This document shows positions 6,989 through 8,567 of a stretch of DNA of 8,567 bases, in pieces. The translations under genes and the position numbers were made by a program. Under the pieces are notes generated by a model, which did no database searches, was not told the DNA's origin, and worked only from the letters and a program-made list of their open reading frames with translations. Positions within the stretch are counted from its first letter, which is position 1, and the number at the start of each line of letters is the position of its first letter. The stretch comes from an uncultured Prevotella sp. (GTDB lineage: Bacteria > Bacteroidota > Bacteroidia > Bacteroidales > Bacteroidaceae), in contig UQJC01000067.1 of assembly GCA_900541335.1 (NCBI GenBank), positions 1-8,567 of the forward strand, given 5' to 3'.

Positions 6989-7840
6989 ATGATAGTCTTT
7001 CATACCACTCGCGACCTCGAAGCCGCGCTCGACCACGCACGTCAACAAGGTCAGAAGATCGGACTCGTACCCACAATGGGTGCCCTTCACGCCGGACATG
7101 CCTCACTCGTTAAACGCTCTGTCAGCGAAAACGACGTAACGGTTGTCAGCGTATTTGTCAACCCCACGCAATTCAACGATAAGAACGACCTCGCTAACTA
7201 CCCCCGCACACTCGAAGCCGACTGCCAACTCTTGGAATCACTCCAGGCTGACTTCGTCTTTGCGCCCAGTGTTGAAGAAGTTTATCCCGAACCCGATACA
7301 CGCCAGTTCTCTTACCCTCCCATTGACACTGTAATGGAAGGCGCACGCCGTCCGGGACATTTCAACGGAGTTTGCCAAATTGTCAGCAAACTCTTTTACA
7401 TGGTGAAACCCGACCGCGCTTACTTTGGCGAGAAAGATTTCCAACAGATTGCCGTCATCCGCGCCATGGTGAAGGACTTACAGCTCCCCATTGAGCTCTG
7501 CCCCTGCCCCATCGTACGCGAAGAAAGCGGCTTAGCTCTCAGTTCACGCAACACGTTGCTGAGCGAAAAGGAGAAACGCACCGCTGTGTGCATTTCGCAA
7601 GCACTTCGCACCAGCGTTCCTTACTCTGAACACCACACGGTCAACGAAACGCACGACCTGGTGGTCAATGCACTCAATGCTACTCAGGGACTTGAAGTAG
7701 AATACTTCGAAATTGTCGATGGCATCACGCTCCAGCCTGTGCAATCATGGGAGGATACGGATTACATCGTAGGTTGCATTACGGTGTTCTGCGGCGAACG
7801 CCCCGTACGCTTGATCGACAACATCAAATATCGTGGCTAA
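6989..7840 (+). CDS. panC: Pantothenate synthetase (pantoate--beta-alanine ligase)
   Basis: PanC joins pantoate and beta-alanine with ATP in the cytoplasm, passing through pantoyl-adenylate, to make pantothenate for coenzyme A. The 283-residue length equals the usual size. The adenylating signature is complete: PTMGALHAGH (28-37) with the HxGH pair His34 and His37, then VFVNPTQF (55-62) with Gln61, GHFNGV (123-128), YFGEKDFQQ (145-153) and the KMSKS-equivalent LSSRN (184-188). The C-terminal dimer/lid part ends in RPVRLIDNIKYRG. The start is fixed by the family-typical opening MIVFHTTRDLEAAL and by the promoter element just upstream. panD follows after 79 bases on the same strand with no terminator between, so the two are probably one operon that provides both the beta-alanine and the ligase. 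Confidence 0.97.
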   Translation: MIVFHTTRDLEAALDHARQQGQKIGLVPTMGALHAGHASLVKRSVSENDVTVVSVFVNPTQFNDKNDLANYPRTLEADCQLLESLQADFVFAPSVEEVYPEPDTRQFSYPPIDTVMEGARRPGHFNGVCQIVSKLFYMVKPDRAYFGEKDFQQIAVIRAMVKDLQLPIELCPCPIVREESGLALSSRNTLLSEKEKRTAVCISQALRTSVPYSEHHTVNETHDLVVNALNATQGLEVEYFEIVDGITLQPVQSWEDTDYIVGCITVFCGERPVRLIDNIKYRG

Positions 7841-7919
7841 CGCCTCTGCACATTTCTAAACTTCTGTCTGCAGCCCATTCCTTTAGGCCCCCGAGACAGC
7901 TTAACGATTAGACCAAACT

Positions 7920-8270
7920 ATGTTACTCAGCATTCTGAAATCCAAGATTCACTGCGCCGTGGTAACGGAGGCCAACCTCCACTACATGGGCAGTATTACC
8001 ATTGACCAAGACCTGCTGGACGCCAGTGGTCTGTTACCCGGCGAACACGTACACGTGGTCAATAACAACAACGGCGAACGCATTGAGACTTATACCATTG
8101 CAGGCCCGCGCGGCAGTGGTTGCATTTGCTTAAACGGAGCTGCCGCCCGCCTCTTCCAGGTTGGCGACGAGGTCATCATCATGGCTTATGCCCAAATGAC
8201 TCCCGAAGAAGCTCAGACTTTCAAGCCGAAGGTTATATTCCCTACGGGTGAAAAGAACCAACTCGACTAA
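7920..8270 (+). CDS. panD: Aspartate 1-decarboxylase, pyruvoyl-dependent
   Basis: PanD removes the alpha-carboxyl of L-aspartate to give beta-alanine, the substrate of PanC. The proenzyme cleaves itself between Gly24 and Ser25, and the serine becomes the catalytic pyruvoyl group. That site is present as YMGSITID (22-29). Other hallmark residues are visible: Lys9 and His11 in LKSKIH, Arg54, Thr57 and Tyr58 in the NGERIETY stretch, and GPRGSG followed by CLNGAAARL (63-80). The length of 116 residues is normal for the tetrameric enzyme. The ATG at 7920 gives the standard family start. The 79-base gap from panC holds no strong hairpin with a T-run. A terminator lies about 60 bases after the stop. 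Confidence 0.97.
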   Translation: MLLSILKSKIHCAVVTEANLHYMGSITIDQDLLDASGLLPGEHVHVVNNNNGERIETYTIAGPRGSGCICLNGAAARLFQVGDEVIIMAYAQMTPEEAQTFKPKVIFPTGEKNQLD

Positions 8271-8329
8271 TACGCTGAACGGGTCGTAATGCCTACCTAC
8301 GAAATACGACTCTTTCTCTCCAAACCATC

Positions 8330-8404
8330 CAAGCCCAGTATAGACGACACACAGCCGTGACAAACAACGCGCTCGTGTCACCTATACTGGGCTTGAATGT
8401 TTTT
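8330..8404 (+). terminator. Intrinsic terminator of panCD with a 14-bp perfect stem
   Basis: CAAGCCCAGTATAG (8330-8343) is the exact reverse complement of 8382-8395 and is followed by AATGTTTTT (8396-8404), giving a stem plus T-run in the plus direction. Inside, GACAC (8346-8350) can pair with GTGTC (8375-8379), or GTGAC (8357-8361) with GTCAC (8377-8381). These are two exclusive inner pairings. The inner part is unusually large for a terminator, about 38 bases. No T-run exists on the minus side, so strong action in the other direction is not expected. Confidence 0.85.
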
Positions 8405-8478
8405 ACCACACCAGACAGATGAAAAGATGAAACACAAGGGCCCACCCGATGAAAAAATGTGAGTTGCTCAATCCCAAC

Positions 8479-8548
8479 TTATCGGGCCACCTCCAAACGC
8501 GTCACGCTTCCCAATCGAAACTTATAAGAACACTTACCGCTTACCATC
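8479..8548 (-). CDS. Possible 3' end of a convergent gene, cut by the contig end
   Basis: Entering from the right edge of the genomic sequence, one minus-strand frame stays open for 22 codons (MVSGKCSYKFRLGSVTRLEV, then Ala-Arg) and stops with TAA at 8481-8479. The beta-strand-like, basic text resembles the end of a real protein. A weak hairpin AGTTG/CAACT followed by a T-run (TTTTTT, just downstream of the stop on the minus strand) could end it. Only 70 bases are available, so this may be chance. I recognise no family. Confidence 0.25.
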
Positions 8549-8567
8549 AGATCGGAAGAGCACACGT
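8549..8567 (+). other. Illumina TruSeq adapter remnant (non-genomic)
   Basis: The last 19 bases, AGATCGGAAGAGCACACGT, are identical to the first 19 bases of the standard TruSeq read-1 3' adapter. The match begins with the ligation A and runs to the final base of the window. This marks an untrimmed read end at the contig terminus. The last true genomic base is therefore 8548 or very close to it, since the leading A or AG could also be genomic by chance. Confidence 0.96.

Noticed and set aside
8445..8486. Inverted repeat CCCGAT (8445-8450) and ATCGGG (8481-8486) after the panCD terminator.
   Set aside because: Only 6 bp with a 30-base spacer and no T-run, which is expected by chance in sequence of this length.

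Overview
The window looks like part of a chromosome from a member of the Bacteroidales, probably close to Prevotellaceae. The reasons are the TAnnTTTG-type promoter elements, weak or absent Shine-Dalgarno sequences, a lipoprotein of the Bacteroidetes family DUF4270, a leucine-rich-repeat protein with a type IX-secretion-like C-terminal tail, and a secreted protein with BACON, F5/8-type and M60 architecture. The genus is inference. The last 19 bases are not genomic: they match the start of the Illumina TruSeq read-1 adapter, so this is an assembled contig that ends in untrimmed adapter.

Layout from left to right. (1) Positions 1-2861, minus strand: a two-gene unit encoding exported proteins, an LRR protein followed after 29 bases by the N-terminal 435 residues of an M60-type peptidase that runs off the left edge. 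(2) Positions 2862-3183: a non-coding stretch with the terminator of the next unit, a candidate promoter, and a GC-rich block of four consecutive small hairpins in the predicted leader of the LRR gene. (3) Positions 3184-6371, minus strand: a three-gene unit read in the order glycogen-synthase-like half protein, DUF4270 lipoprotein, sugar-phosphate nucleotidyltransferase, closed by a clear intrinsic terminator. (4) Positions 6372-6988: a long divergent intergenic region with one promoter-like element facing each way. (5) Positions 6989-8270, plus strand: panC and panD, closed by a terminator with a 14-bp perfect stem. (6) Positions 8405-8548: a short tail with a possible 3' end of a convergent gene, then the adapter.

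How the genes work together. PanC and PanD supply the last step of pantothenate synthesis and the beta-alanine it needs. The minus-strand middle unit pairs a GT5-type Rossmann half domain with a nucleotide-sugar-forming enzyme and a predicted outer-membrane lipoprotein, which suggests an envelope or polysaccharide role, but no pathway can be assigned from sequence alone. The left unit looks like an exported module for binding and cleaving host glycoproteins such as mucins. I see no CRISPR array, insertion sequence, tRNA, rRNA or phage gene. The least explained items are the structured leader ahead of the LRR gene, the catalytically incomplete glycogen-synthase-like protein, and the large divergent intergenic region.
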